A stretch of DNA of 19,080 nucleotides from an uncultured Clostridium sp. (GCA_934755305.1 CAKVLD010000054.1:1-19080); one strand, 5' to 3'; shown: positions 7,073 to 13,738, numbered from the stretch's first letter. The notes: generated by a model not told the origin, from the letters alone. Numbers and translations: made by a program.

Positions 7073-7197
7073 ATAAAAAAGTGCCATGCTACCAACATGA
7101 CACTTCCTAGAACGTTTTTCGATTTTAGGGCTATTAGATTAAATTAATTGTTGTTGAAAAGAATGCTATTTGATGGGAGTATTCTTTTCTTTTGTTT
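7073..7197 (+). ncRNA. Candidate ~120-nt small RNA, possible orphan type I antitoxin
   Basis: The stretch starts just after an extended -10 promoter. It opens with a hairpin (7079-7088 with 7096-7105) and ends with a 12-bp hairpin (7156-7167 with 7178-7189) followed by TTTTGTTTT, a plausible plus-strand terminator. It contains no useful reading frame. A short RNA from a TGCTATAAT promoter that runs against a terminator of the opposite strand resembles the antisense RNA of Firmicute type I toxin-antitoxin loci. I find no small hydrophobic toxin frame on the opposite strand, so if this reading is right the toxin has been lost. Function is inference only. Confidence 0.35.
7075..7105 (-). terminator. 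Minus-strand terminator downstream of the Abi gene
   Basis: On the minus strand AAGTGTCATG, a 7-base loop and CATGGCACTT form a 10-base stem with one mismatch, followed directly by further T residues. It could end transcription from the Abi locus. The same hairpin is the 5' end of the candidate small RNA read on the plus strand. Confidence 0.55.
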
Positions 7198-7297
7198 TAA
7201 AACCTTTTATGTTAATTTCAAGATTAAATTCACAATCCTTGGAATTATGTTTTAATGCTCGTAATATTAGTTTATTATAATAAATTTTTATCTCCAT
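7166..7297 (-). CDS. Hypothetical 43-residue protein downstream of the Abi gene
   Basis: A frame of 43 codons runs from ATG at 7295-7297 to TAG and starts 45 bases after the Abi gene ends. The product begins MEIKIYYNKLILRALKHNSK and ends NIKGFKTKEKNTPIK. It is basic and has no membrane segment or motif I know. There is no good ribosome site before the ATG. Its 3' end overlaps the terminator hairpin of the plus-strand RNA. It may be a phage remnant, since it lies in a decayed phage patch, or chance. Confidence 0.22.
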   Translation of the reverse strand: MEIKIYYNKLILRALKHNSKDCEFNLEINIKGFKTKEKNTPIK

Positions 7298-7342
7298 ACT
7301 TTATAAAAATCCAATTTGAGTATATAGAGTATACATTGTATT

Positions 7343-8209
7343 CTAAAATTTAGATAGTATTTCAACCCAATTATTAGGAAATCCTATTAACTCCAAATCT
7401 ATATAACTACTGTAGTCATTAATTATTCCTTGTAATTTTATAAAAAATTTATTCCATGCGATTCTATCTGCCATTAAATAATTCATTGCTACAATATAAG
7501 TAAATATTCTGTTAGGATTTAAATTATATTGCTTGTCTTGCTTTTTTATTTTTATTATTGGAAAAATAGAATTATATATTCTTCCATAATGTGCACATTG
7601 ATTTCTAATATGTGTTAATGATTGAAGCCATGAATTAACTAACGTTGGATTAACTTTACACAAATTATTTTTTATATATGTTGTATCTTGTGGTAACATA
7701 TTTGAATATAATTTTGATAACATGCCAAATGGCATTATCTCAGTTGCAACCCAAATTGGAAGTTTTCCATCATATTTTTCATTGTGATGTTTTATAAAAA
7801 GCTTATTTGAATTGTTTAATTTTTCTTTTTCCAGACTAAATAAAAAATCCTTATGATATTTTTCATCTTTAAAATTATTTCTTTGTAAATATCCCAATGC
7901 TCCATGATTCATTGCTATTGTATATGCAATATATGTTCTAAATGATATTTCTATACTACTTAAAATTTCTATTAATAGGGCTCTTAGCTCTCTATCAAAA
8001 TTATAAATTAAAGAAATTTTTTTAAAAGTAATTCCTTCTTTATATGTATCATCTTCATTCTTAAAGGGTAACAGATATGCTGTAAATCTATAATAATTGA
8101 CATTACTCAATATAAATTTTGCATATTCTTCATCTTCTATCATTAACCCCCTGCTTTTTAATATTTCAATTTGTTCATCAAATGTCTTTGGTGGTTTTAT
8201 ACTAATCAT
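7343..8209 (-). CDS. Abi-family (Abi_2, AbiD/AbiF-like) HEPN protein
   Basis: This is a 288-residue protein of the Abi_2 family, which contains phage abortive-infection proteins AbiD and AbiF. The N-terminal family block is visible: KPPKTFDEQIEILKSRGLMI (residues 6-25), then NYYRFTAYLLPF (38-49), FDRELRALLIEILSSIEISF (71-90) and GALGYL. The C-terminal part carries the HEPN RNase motif R-x4-H as R202-NQCA-H207 (HIRNQCAHYGR). The start is the ATG at 8207-8209, with AAAGGAG 8 bases before it; an upstream ATG would add 16 residues with no ribosome site. Intact length and motif suggest an active RNase toxin. Immediately upstream, in the same direction, are a terminator and two structured RNA repeats (8278-8382), the layout of an RNA-antitoxin locus. 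The gene is embedded in decayed phage DNA, which fits a mobile defence gene. Confidence 0.9.
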   Translation of the reverse strand: MISIKPPKTFDEQIEILKSRGLMIEDEEYAKFILSNVNYYRFTAYLLPFKNEDDTYKEGITFKKISLIYNFDRELRALLIEILSSIEISFRTYIAYTIAMNHGALGYLQRNNFKDEKYHKDFLFSLEKEKLNNSNKLFIKHHNEKYDGKLPIWVATEIMPFGMLSKLYSNMLPQDTTYIKNNLCKVNPTLVNSWLQSLTHIRNQCAHYGRIYNSIFPIIKIKKQDKQYNLNPNRIFTYIVAMNYLMADRIAWNKFFIKLQGIINDYSSYIDLELIGFPNNWVEILSKF

Positions 8210-8237
8210 TATAAAATCTCCTTTAATTAGGTAAATA

Positions 8238-8270
8238 CAATAAAACCCACTAAGCAAAACCTAGTGGGTA
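8238..8270 (-). terminator. Intrinsic terminator between the RNA repeats and the Abi gene
   Basis: ACCCACTA (minus strand, 8262-8269) pairs with TAGTGGGT (8245-8252) around a 9-base loop and is followed by TTTATT. It would end most transcripts after the RNA repeats and let only read-through reach the Abi start 30 bases further on. Type III toxin-antitoxin loci use such a terminator to keep RNA antitoxin in excess of toxin mRNA. Confidence 0.75.
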
Positions 8271-8277
8271 AAACTTA

Positions 8278-8382
8278 CGTCCCATCAATTTGAGCATTAT
8301 AAATAATGCTTGATGGGTTCTTTTAAAAATAAATCGTCTTGTAGATTTGAGCATACTTTTCAGCATAGGCTTTACAAGTTCT
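8278..8382 (-). ncRNA. Two tandem structured RNA repeats upstream of the Abi gene
   Basis: Two units 57 bases apart share AGAAC at the 5' end, GCTCAAAT in the middle (8345-8352 and 8288-8295) and GACG after the stem. Unit 1 closes with CTTGTA/TACAAG (8373-8378 with 8338-8343) and has an inner 6-bp stem capped by a GAAA tetraloop. Unit 2 closes with CCCATCAA/TTGATGGG (8310-8317 with 8281-8288) and has an inner perfect stem GCATTA/TAATGC. The closing stems differ in sequence but both pair, so structure is kept by compensating changes while the single-stranded GCTCAAAT is fixed. A terminator follows at 8238-8270. I read this as the antitoxin or partner RNA of the Abi protein. No clean promoter is visible in the AT-rich stretch upstream (8383-8430). 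Confidence 0.65.
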
Positions 8383-8568
8383 ATATTAATATAATATATC
8401 AAAAATTTAAATTTGTATACATATAAATTTAAATTTTATGCCCATATATATATGACTATCATTTTATATCTTTATTTTTCTCTTTAATTCTTGCCATCTC
8501 TTTTTTAAGTTCTTTAACTACCTTTAATGTCATAACTTAATTCTCATCTATTTTATTTTTATATTGTA
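8383..8568. other. AT-rich stretch without a supported gene
   Basis: This spacer between the RNA repeats and the integrase remnant holds two copies of AAATTTAAATTT on the minus strand around 8404-8436, likely the promoter region of the RNA. It also contains a 24-codon minus-strand frame (8459-8533) without a ribosome site, reading MTLKVVKELKKEMARIKEKN and so on. I cannot support it as a gene; it may be another relic. Confidence 0.3.
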
Positions 8569-8660
8569 AATACTTTCAAGAATTTAAAGGATACATATTA
8601 TCATGTTACTGAAAAAATGAAAACTGAAACAGTTGATATATTAGAATCTATTATAAAGAA
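8569..8660 (+). pseudogene. int: C-terminal remnant of a tyrosine recombinase (integrase)
   Basis: The in-frame segment reads NTFKNLKDTYYHVTEKMK and continues TETVDILESIIKKN. The TYxHVTxxMK pattern with the nucleophilic tyrosine, followed by an acidic helix ending in IL-x-x-I, is the usual C-terminus of Tn916/phage-type integrases. All catalytic residues other than the tyrosine would lie upstream and are missing: a stop in this frame lies at 8533-8535 and the intervening sequence is unlike the family. The frame runs on through the terminator of rlmD, so the fragment ends near 8660. It suggests that an integrated element once lay next to rlmD. Confidence 0.5.
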
Positions 8661-8700
8661 AAATTCCACCAAAATTCTTAGTGGAATTTTGGTGGAATTT
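8651..8700 (-). terminator. Strong intrinsic terminator of rlmD
   Basis: A perfect 17-bp stem (8661-8677 with 8684-8700) with a 6-base loop is followed on the minus strand by TTCTTT after the stem's own T-run. It lies 37 bases past the rlmD stop and ends the lipoprotein-RDD-rlmD operon. Confidence 0.85.
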
Positions 8701-8737
8701 CCTTTTAAAAAACAAACAAAAACCTTTATAAATGGCT

Positions 8738-10093
8738 TTATTTCTTTATTAACTTAACCACAGTTTCTCCATGTGGTGTGTTAGGGAACATATCCTTAAC
8801 TCTAGTTTTAACAATCTCATACCCAGAATCAGTTAATACTTTAAGATCATTAACTAAAGTCTTAGGATTACAAGATACATATATTATTTCCTTAGCCTTA
8901 AACTTAATTACATAATCTAAAGCCTTTGGATGAACTCCACTTCTTGGTGGATCTAATATAATTATATCTGGTTTGTCCTTAACTGTTTTTATTATTTCTG
9001 CTACATCCCCTGCTAGAAACTCACAGTTATTTAATCCATTAAGTTTAGCATTTTCTTTAGCTGCTTCTACAGCTTCTTCAATAAGTTCTATACCAACAAC
9101 CTTTTTAGCCTTTGGTGCTACTATTTGACCTATTGTTCCTGTACCGCAGTATAGATCGAATACTACTTTATTTTCAGAATCACCCATGTATTCTCTAACT
9201 ATACTATAAAGCCCTTCTGCTCCTTTAGTATTAGTTTGGAAGAATGAGAAAGGAGATATCTTAAACTTTAAACCTAATAGCTCTTCTTGTATGTGATCTA
9301 TTCCATATAAGACATTAAGTTTATCAGCTATTACAGCATCAGAGAAAGAATCATTTTCTGTATGTAATATAGATACTAACTTTCCATCAAAACTTGCACT
9401 CTTAAGTAACTCTACATATTCAGTAAGGTCAAAATCTATTTGAGTTGTAGTTACTAAGTTAACCATTAACTCTCCTGTATTTTTAGCCTTTCTTATTACT
9501 AGGTGTCTTAAATAACCTTCTCTTTTCATTACTCTATAATAAGGTAAATCTTGCTTTCTGAAATATTCAACTGTTAAAGATATTATCTTTCTAAAGTCTT
9601 CATCAACTATTTTACATTGATCAACATTTATAATTCCAAAAGATTTATTTTTAATATGCATTCCAAGTGTTAGTTCTCCACCTTTTTCCATATCTCCAAA
9701 AGTGAATTCCATCTTGTTTCTATATTCCCATTGATTAAGACTTCCTGTTACACCTTCATATTCTCCAGTAGAAATATTTGCATCTACAAAAAGGTTCTTA
9801 ACTTCTTCACCTAAAAGCTCTAATTGCTTTTCATAAGTTAAAGTTTGTGATGAACATCCTCCACAGATTCCAAAGTGTGGACACTTTGCATCTATTTCAT
9901 ATTCAGCTCTTTCCACTACTTCTAATGGTTTTAATTCAGCATAGTCAGCTTTTTTCTTCTTTACTCTTCCTTTAACTGTTTGTCCTGGGAAAGAATTTTT
10001 AACATATATTGTTCTTTCGCCTTCTCTACCTATTCCCATTGATGGAAATTCTGTTTTTTCAATTTTAACTAGTATTTCACTGCCTTTTCTCAT
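8738..10093 (-). CDS. rlmD: 23S rRNA (uracil-C5)-methyltransferase, RlmD/RumA type
   Basis: This is a cytoplasmic RNA methyltransferase of 451 residues that makes 5-methyluridine in 23S rRNA from S-adenosylmethionine. In order: an N-terminal TRAM RNA-binding domain (residues ~3-62); the 4Fe-4S cysteines C71, C77 and C80 (CPHFGICGGC) with C160 (NVDQC); a SAM-binding motif I FDLYCGTGTIG (312-322); motif IV ILDPPRSGVHP (379-389); and the catalytic cysteine C408 in YVSCNPKTL. All essential residues are present. AGGAG lies 7 bases before the ATG. It is third in an operon after a lipoprotein and an RDD protein. Firmicutes can carry several RumA paralogs (RlmCD-type), so the exact uridine cannot be fixed from sequence. 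Confidence 0.93.
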   Translation of the reverse strand: MRKGSEILVKIEKTEFPSMGIGREGERTIYVKNSFPGQTVKGRVKKKKADYAELKPLEVVERAEYEIDAKCPHFGICGGCSSQTLTYEKQLELLGEEVKNLFVDANISTGEYEGVTGSLNQWEYRNKMEFTFGDMEKGGELTLGMHIKNKSFGIINVDQCKIVDEDFRKIISLTVEYFRKQDLPYYRVMKREGYLRHLVIRKAKNTGELMVNLVTTTQIDFDLTEYVELLKSASFDGKLVSILHTENDSFSDAVIADKLNVLYGIDHIQEELLGLKFKISPFSFFQTNTKGAEGLYSIVREYMGDSENKVVFDLYCGTGTIGQIVAPKAKKVVGIELIEEAVEAAKENAKLNGLNNCEFLAGDVAEIIKTVKDKPDIIILDPPRSGVHPKALDYVIKFKAKEIIYVSCNPKTLVNDLKVLTDSGYEIVKTRVKDMFPNTPHGETVVKLIKK

Positions 10094-10125
10094 CCTATAC
10101 TCCTACTTAATTTCTTGTATGTCTA

Positions 10126-10368
10126 TTATTTTTCGTCTAGCTTTAGTATTCTCTTTCCTAAGGTTGTACCATACTTAGTTCCTTCAAATATTGGATAGTA
10201 AAATATATTTAGTACTCCATAGAATATTATTAAAAACACTGCTTCAAAATTGGCAGCCATTTGGAACCCAAAACATTTCATTATAGCTTGTGCTAAGAAA
10301 AACACTCCTACAGAAACTCCAAATACCACCATTTGATCTAATAAATTTGCGAATAATCTTTTTAACAT
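10126..10368 (-). CDS. Short RDD-family membrane protein
   Basis: This is an 80-residue membrane protein. Two membrane segments (residues ~11-30 and ~40-60) are flanked by the RDD landmarks: LKRLFANLLDQMV near the start, with the conserved Asp11 in the first helix, and GTTLGKRILKL (68-78) near the end. RDD proteins are usually 130-200 residues, so this is a minimal form that stops right after the GKRxLKL motif. Function is not established; some relatives affect ion transport. GGAGGA lies 6 bases before the ATG. It lies 36 bases after the lipoprotein gene and 32 bases before rlmD, so the three are probably one transcript. Confidence 0.82.
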   Translation of the reverse strand: MLKRLFANLLDQMVVFGVSVGVFFLAQAIMKCFGFQMAANFEAVFLIIFYGVLNIFYYPIFEGTKYGTTLGKRILKLDEK

Positions 10369-10404
10369 AAAATTCTCCTCCTTATTATTTACATATATAT
10401 ATAA

Positions 10405-11067
10405 TTATTGTTCTGGCTGTGTGAACTTAAACTTCTTTGTTTGAAGTCTATATACTATGTATGTCTTAGTGACAGTACATTCTTCGTAAAGTCCGTTAAT
10501 TTGATTTTTTATTATCCCCTCTTGATTATCACTATTTAGAACTTCAAGTATTTGTTCATTTAGCTTCTTATAATTTCTATCTTTTTCTTCTGTAAAAAAC
10601 TCAGCATATTTAGCTAAAGATGTAGAACCAAAATCAAATTCTTGTTCTTTAATTGCAGCTTCTCCATCAAAGTTTAATAATAACTTCATAGTAATTTGCC
10701 CAGAAGAAGAATCATCCCCATAAATCTTTCTTCCAAAATACATACTTTCAAGTCTATTTTTTTCTGCGCCCTCATTTTCTAGGTAAAAATATTTTTCATT
10801 TTCTTCCCTAGCTATCTCTTCTTCAGTATATTGTAAACCATACTCTTTTGTTTTATCTTCTACAGATTTTAATATATTGTCAAATTTTTCATTAAACTTA
10901 GCTAATGTAAAATCTGTTGCCCATGGTCCTTTTAAATAATCATCTGTTAATTCTACTACTGATGCTTGATTTTTATTAGTATCTTCAGCTTTTTCTTTAC
11001 TGCTACATCCAATGAAGGATATAGACATAGTTAAACACATTAATATTGCAATAATTTTTTTTGACAT
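10405..11067 (-). CDS. Uncharacterised lipoprotein
   Basis: This is a 220-residue surface lipoprotein. The signal peptide MSKKIIAILMCLTMS leads to a lipobox FIGC with Cys21. The mature part is charged, with an acidic, Lys/Glu-rich N-terminal linker and then a mixed alpha/beta region. I recognise no domain. It is first in the operon with the RDD protein and rlmD. GAGGAGG lies 5 bases before the ATG. The leader carries a perfect inverted repeat (11082-11099), with a plausible promoter at 11142-11170. Two membrane or surface genes with an rRNA methyltransferase gives no clear functional link. Confidence 0.8.
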   Translation of the reverse strand: MSKKIIAILMCLTMSISFIGCSSKEKAEDTNKNQASVVELTDDYLKGPWATDFTLAKFNEKFDNILKSVEDKTKEYGLQYTEEEIAREENEKYFYLENEGAEKNRLESMYFGRKIYGDDSSSGQITMKLLLNFDGEAAIKEQEFDFGSTSLAKYAEFFTEEKDRNYKKLNEQILEVLNSDNQEGIIKNQINGLYEECTVTKTYIVYRLQTKKFKFTQPEQ

Positions 11068-11081
11068 AATATCCTCCTCAT

Positions 11082-11099
11082 CTACATAATGTTATGTAG
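11082..11099. promoter_or_regulatory. Perfect palindrome in the lipoprotein leader
   Basis: CTACATAA-TG-TTATGTAG is an 8-bp perfect inverted repeat with a 2-base centre, 15 bases before the lipoprotein start codon and next to the ribosome site. The tiny loop favours a dimeric protein-binding site over an RNA hairpin. Confidence 0.45.
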
Positions 11100-11141
11100 C
11101 TTCATCCTAAACCATTAATAATATTTGTCTAACTCTGATTA

Positions 11142-11170
11142 ATTATAACATTAAAAGAATCTTTTTTAAA
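11142..11170 (-). promoter_or_regulatory. Likely promoter of the lipoprotein-RDD-rlmD operon
   Basis: TTTAAA (4 of 6 to the -35 consensus) and a perfect TATAAT are 17 bases apart on the minus strand, giving a start near 11135 and a leader of about 68 bases that includes the palindrome at 11082-11099. The box starts 10 bases before the end of comEA. Confidence 0.5.
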
Positions 11171-11180
11171 CACTCTTAAA

Positions 11181-11792
11181 TTATATCCTTATTTTATCCT
11201 TTATCTTTTCAAAACAACTCTCCCCAATACCTTTTACATTTTTAATATCTTCTACCTTTTTAAATTCTCCATTTTTCTCTCTGTAGCTTATTATTTCAGT
11301 AGCCTTTGAAGGACCTATTCCAGTTAGTGTTTGCAGTTCATCTGTTGTTGCTTTATTAATATTAACTAAATCATTTCTTAAAATGTCTTTATTTTCGCTT
11401 GAATTATTGTTTTCCTTACTATTTTTATTTGGCACAACTAGCACATCATGATTATTTAGCTTTTCAGCTCTGTTAATGCCACTAATATCTGCTTCATTAG
11501 TAATACCACCTGCCAATGTTAATAAATCCTGTACAATACTATCCTCATCTAACCAATACACATCTGGCTTTGCTACTTCTCCCTTAATTTCAACTACTAT
11601 CTTATTCTTTTCATTCTTGGGTATTTCTTGGCCTAATATTTCTGTACCTTCTTCTACAAATATTTCTGTATTATCATTCTTTTTTAATTCTTTATTTCCC
11701 CCCATTAAATATGTACATAATAAAAAAATACTTACAGCTACTAAAAGAGTTATTACACCTATAGTTTTATAATTTTTCTTCATATCTTTCAC
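11181..11792 (-). CDS. comEA: ComEA-type DNA-binding competence protein
   Basis: This is a 203-residue membrane-anchored protein with a single N-terminal membrane helix (residues ~10-30). An extracellular SLBB domain follows (~65-121, with IKGEVAKPDVYWLDEDSIVQ). A low-complexity Asn/Ser/Lys linker (~122-139) leads to the ComEA helix-hairpin-helix repeat (142-203): VNINKATTDELQTLTGIGPS and VEDIKNVKGIGESCFEKIKD hold the two GIG hairpins. In transformable bacteria ComEA binds incoming double-stranded DNA at the membrane. comEC, often next to it, is not here, so the gene stands alone. AAGGAGTG precedes the first ATG, which is preferred over an ATG three codons on. It diverges from the carboxypeptidase gene. 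Confidence 0.92.
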   Translation of the reverse strand: MKDMKKNYKTIGVITLLVAVSIFLLCTYLMGGNKELKKNDNTEIFVEEGTEILGQEIPKNEKNKIVVEIKGEVAKPDVYWLDEDSIVQDLLTLAGGITNEADISGINRAEKLNNHDVLVVPNKNSKENNNSSENKDILRNDLVNINKATTDELQTLTGIGPSKATEIISYREKNGEFKKVEDIKNVKGIGESCFEKIKDKIRI

Positions 11793-11914
11793 TCCTTAAC
11801 ACATAAATATTATTGCCAAATAATTTATATATAACCATCAAAGTGCAAATTGACTGGTAAATACTATAATGTTTTGATAAAATATATTAGTAAAATTAAT
11901 CTTAAGGAGTTAAA

Positions 11915-13198
11915 ATGAAAAAATTATTATATTTAACAAAATCAAAATTTATTTCACTTTTTATAAGTATAACTATGTTTTTATCATTAGCAAGTGTTAC
12001 TGCACAAGCTGTAGCTCCTCCTCCTGAACTAAATTCTCAAGGAGTAGTTTTATTGGATAGTGATACTGGACAAGTTTTATATTCTAAAAACGGAGAACAA
12101 CAATTCTATCCTGCATCTACTACAAAAATAATTACAGCTTTAATTGTTCTAGAAAACTCTAAACTTGATGAGGTTGCTACTGTTAGTAAAACAGCTGCTG
12201 AAATAGATGGGACTTCTATAGGACTTAAAGAAGGAGAACAATTTAAAGTAGAAGAACTTCTTTTAGGTCTCATTCTTGAATCTGGAAACGACTGCGCCAT
12301 AGCATTAGCTGAACATGTTGCTGGATCAATTGAAGAATTTGCAAAACTTATGAATGAAAAAGCAAAAGAAATAGGCGCAAATAATAGTAATTTCAAAAAC
12401 CCTAGTGGATTACCTGATCCTGAACATGTAACAACAGCTCATGATCTTGCTTTATTTATGAAAGAAGTTATCAAGAATCCAGATTTTATAAGAATAGCTA
12501 GAACTAATTCTATCCAAATGTCTCCAAGTAACATAGATGGAACTCAGAGATGGATTAATAATCATAATTACATTATAAATCCTAATTCAGTTTATTTTTA
12601 TAAATACTCAGTAGCTTCTAAGAAAGGTTATACTACAAAAGCTAACTTTACTAATATAATATCAGCTGAAAAAGATGGACATACGCTTATAGGTTCATTT
12701 TTAAATGGTGAAGGTATAAATCAAGTATACAGCGATGTAGCCAAATTATTTGATTATGGTTTTGATAATTTTGAGAAAACACAACTATATTCAAAAGGAC
12801 AAGAAGTTGGATCTACAACTTTAGAAGATGGTACTGTAGTGCCCCTAATTGCAGAAGAAGATAAATTTTATACTTGTCTTAAAGATGAAAAGCCAAACTT
12901 GAAATTCAACTTAGATTACACTCTTCCAAAAAGTTTAAACAGTACAACTTTTAAAACTGGTGATAATCTAACTACAGCTAAAATTTTAGTAAATGATCAA
13001 GAATTTGATTCTATTAACTTAAATAGCGGAGTTAATCATGAGTATTCTCCACTTAAAATAGCTAATAATTCTAATTTTAACGAACTAAAATTAGTTGCTT
13101 TAATTGCTATAATAACTATTGCACTATTTATTATAAATAAAAAAAGAAGAGTTAGAAGTATTAGAAAAGCTCAAATTAAAAAAGGTTCCTTGAAATAA
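11915..13198 (+). CDS. dacF: D-alanyl-D-alanine carboxypeptidase (DacF/PBP5-like)
   Basis: This is a 427-residue penicillin-binding serine peptidase that trims the terminal D-Ala from peptidoglycan stem peptides. The signal peptide ends near AQA (residues 30-32). The peptidase domain has S68-TT-K71 (PASTTK) as nucleophile motif and S123-G-N125 as second motif. The third motif, normally KTG, reads K236-K237-G238 in SKKGYTTK, so the middle Thr is replaced by Lys. A C-terminal beta-rich domain (~290-390) and a membrane helix (~394-410) with a basic tail anchor it, which differs from the amphipathic helix of typical PBP5. AAGGAG lies 6 bases before the ATG. It is the only intact plus-strand gene here, with its own terminator. 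The altered third motif may change activity or beta-lactam binding. The exact paralog (DacA, DacB or DacF) is not certain. Confidence 0.88.
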   Translation: MKKLLYLTKSKFISLFISITMFLSLASVTAQAVAPPPELNSQGVVLLDSDTGQVLYSKNGEQQFYPASTTKIITALIVLENSKLDEVATVSKTAAEIDGTSIGLKEGEQFKVEELLLGLILESGNDCAIALAEHVAGSIEEFAKLMNEKAKEIGANNSNFKNPSGLPDPEHVTTAHDLALFMKEVIKNPDFIRIARTNSIQMSPSNIDGTQRWINNHNYIINPNSVYFYKYSVASKKGYTTKANFTNIISAEKDGHTLIGSFLNGEGINQVYSDVAKLFDYGFDNFEKTQLYSKGQEVGSTTLEDGTVVPLIAEEDKFYTCLKDEKPNLKFNLDYTLPKSLNSTTFKTGDNLTTAKILVNDQEFDSINLNSGVNHEYSPLKIANNSNFNELKLVALIAIITIALFIINKKRRVRSIRKAQIKKGSLK

Positions 13199-13218
13199 TT
13201 TCTTCAAGGAACTTTTTT
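13178..13218. terminator. Bidirectional terminator between dacF and accB
   Basis: GTTCCTTGAA (13185-13194) pairs perfectly with TTCAAGGAAC (13203-13212). An A-run precedes and a T-run follows, so both strands read a stem plus T-tail. It overlaps the dacF stop and the last bases of accB. Confidence 0.9.
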
Positions 13219-13651
13219 ACTTGAGTTTTAGTTTTATTATAGGTTCACCAAATTCTACTATTCCCTTATTAGGAACACATATATCTAATATCTCACCATC
13301 ATACTCACTTTTTATTTCGTTCATAATCTTCATTGCTTCAATTACCCCTATTACTTGCCCTTTCTTAACTTTATCCCCTACTTGTACATAAGGATTTAAA
13401 TCTAACTCTTTATAATTATAAAAAACACCCACAATCGGAGACTTTATAATTTCTATTTTTTCATCACTTGCTTTATCTATTTCACTTTTAAAATTTATCT
13501 TTTCTTTATTAACAAACTCTTTATCTATACTAATTTCATTATTTGGTCTTCTTTCAACTTTAATAAAGTTTCCTTCATAATTCATTTCAAATTTAGAAAA
13601 GTTATATTTATTTAGCAAAGTTAATATTTCTTTTAAATCATCTATATTCAT
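13217..13651 (-). CDS. accB: Biotin carboxyl carrier protein (acetyl-CoA carboxylase subunit)
   Basis: This is a 144-residue biotin carrier. The C-terminal biotinyl domain (residues ~66-143) has the target lysine K108 in EAMKIMNE and the family segment SPIVGVFYN at its start. The N-terminal region begins NIDDLKEILTLLNKYNFSKF, typical of bacterial AccB. The linker (~38-66) is short, Lys/Glu/Asn-rich and lacks the Pro/Ala content of many carriers. I take the ATG at 13649-13651, with AGGAGG 4 bases before it; an ATG 24 bases earlier has no such site. AccB normally feeds carboxybiotin to carboxyltransferase for malonyl-CoA. Here it has its own promoter and no acc or fab neighbours, so it could be a second copy or serve another carboxylase. 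Confidence 0.9.
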   Translation of the reverse strand: MNIDDLKEILTLLNKYNFSKFEMNYEGNFIKVERRPNNEISIDKEFVNKEKINFKSEIDKASDEKIEIIKSPIVGVFYNYKELDLNPYVQVGDKVKKGQVIGVIEAMKIMNEIKSEYDGEILDICVPNKGIVEFGEPIIKLKLK

Positions 13652-13699
13652 ATTACCTCCTAAAAGCAGCATCAAAACATATTATACCTTTTAAGTAAT

Positions 13700-13728
13700 A
13701 TTATAATTTTTATGTTGTTTTCTTACAA
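13700..13728 (-). promoter_or_regulatory. Sigma-A promoter of accB
   Basis: TTGTAA and TATAAT lie exactly 17 bases apart on the minus strand, about 50 bases before the accB start codon. Confidence 0.6.
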
Positions 13729-13738
13729 TATATTTTGA

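Noticed and set aside
8278..8382. Two repeats 57 bases apart as a minimal CRISPR array
   Set aside because: The units are not identical: their stems differ with compensating changes and only short loops are shared. No cas gene is nearby and a terminator follows directly. A structured antitoxin-like RNA explains it better.
8459..8533. 24-codon minus-strand frame reading MTLKVVKELKKEMARIKEKN...
   Set aside because: There is no ribosome site, it is very short and it lies in decayed DNA; it cannot be told from chance.
11476..11772. Plus-strand frame of 98 codons
   Set aside because: It lies entirely within comEA on the other strand and has low-complexity Ser/Phe/Ile content from antisense reading.
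11840..11890. TTGACT and TATAAT upstream of the carboxypeptidase as a promoter
   Set aside because: The two boxes are only 9 bases apart, so they cannot be the -35 and -10 of one promoter. Other pairings there are weak.
12106..12396. Minus-strand frame of 96 codons
   Set aside because: It is antisense to the catalytic part of the carboxypeptidase gene, with Ser/Phe-rich composition and no ribosome site.
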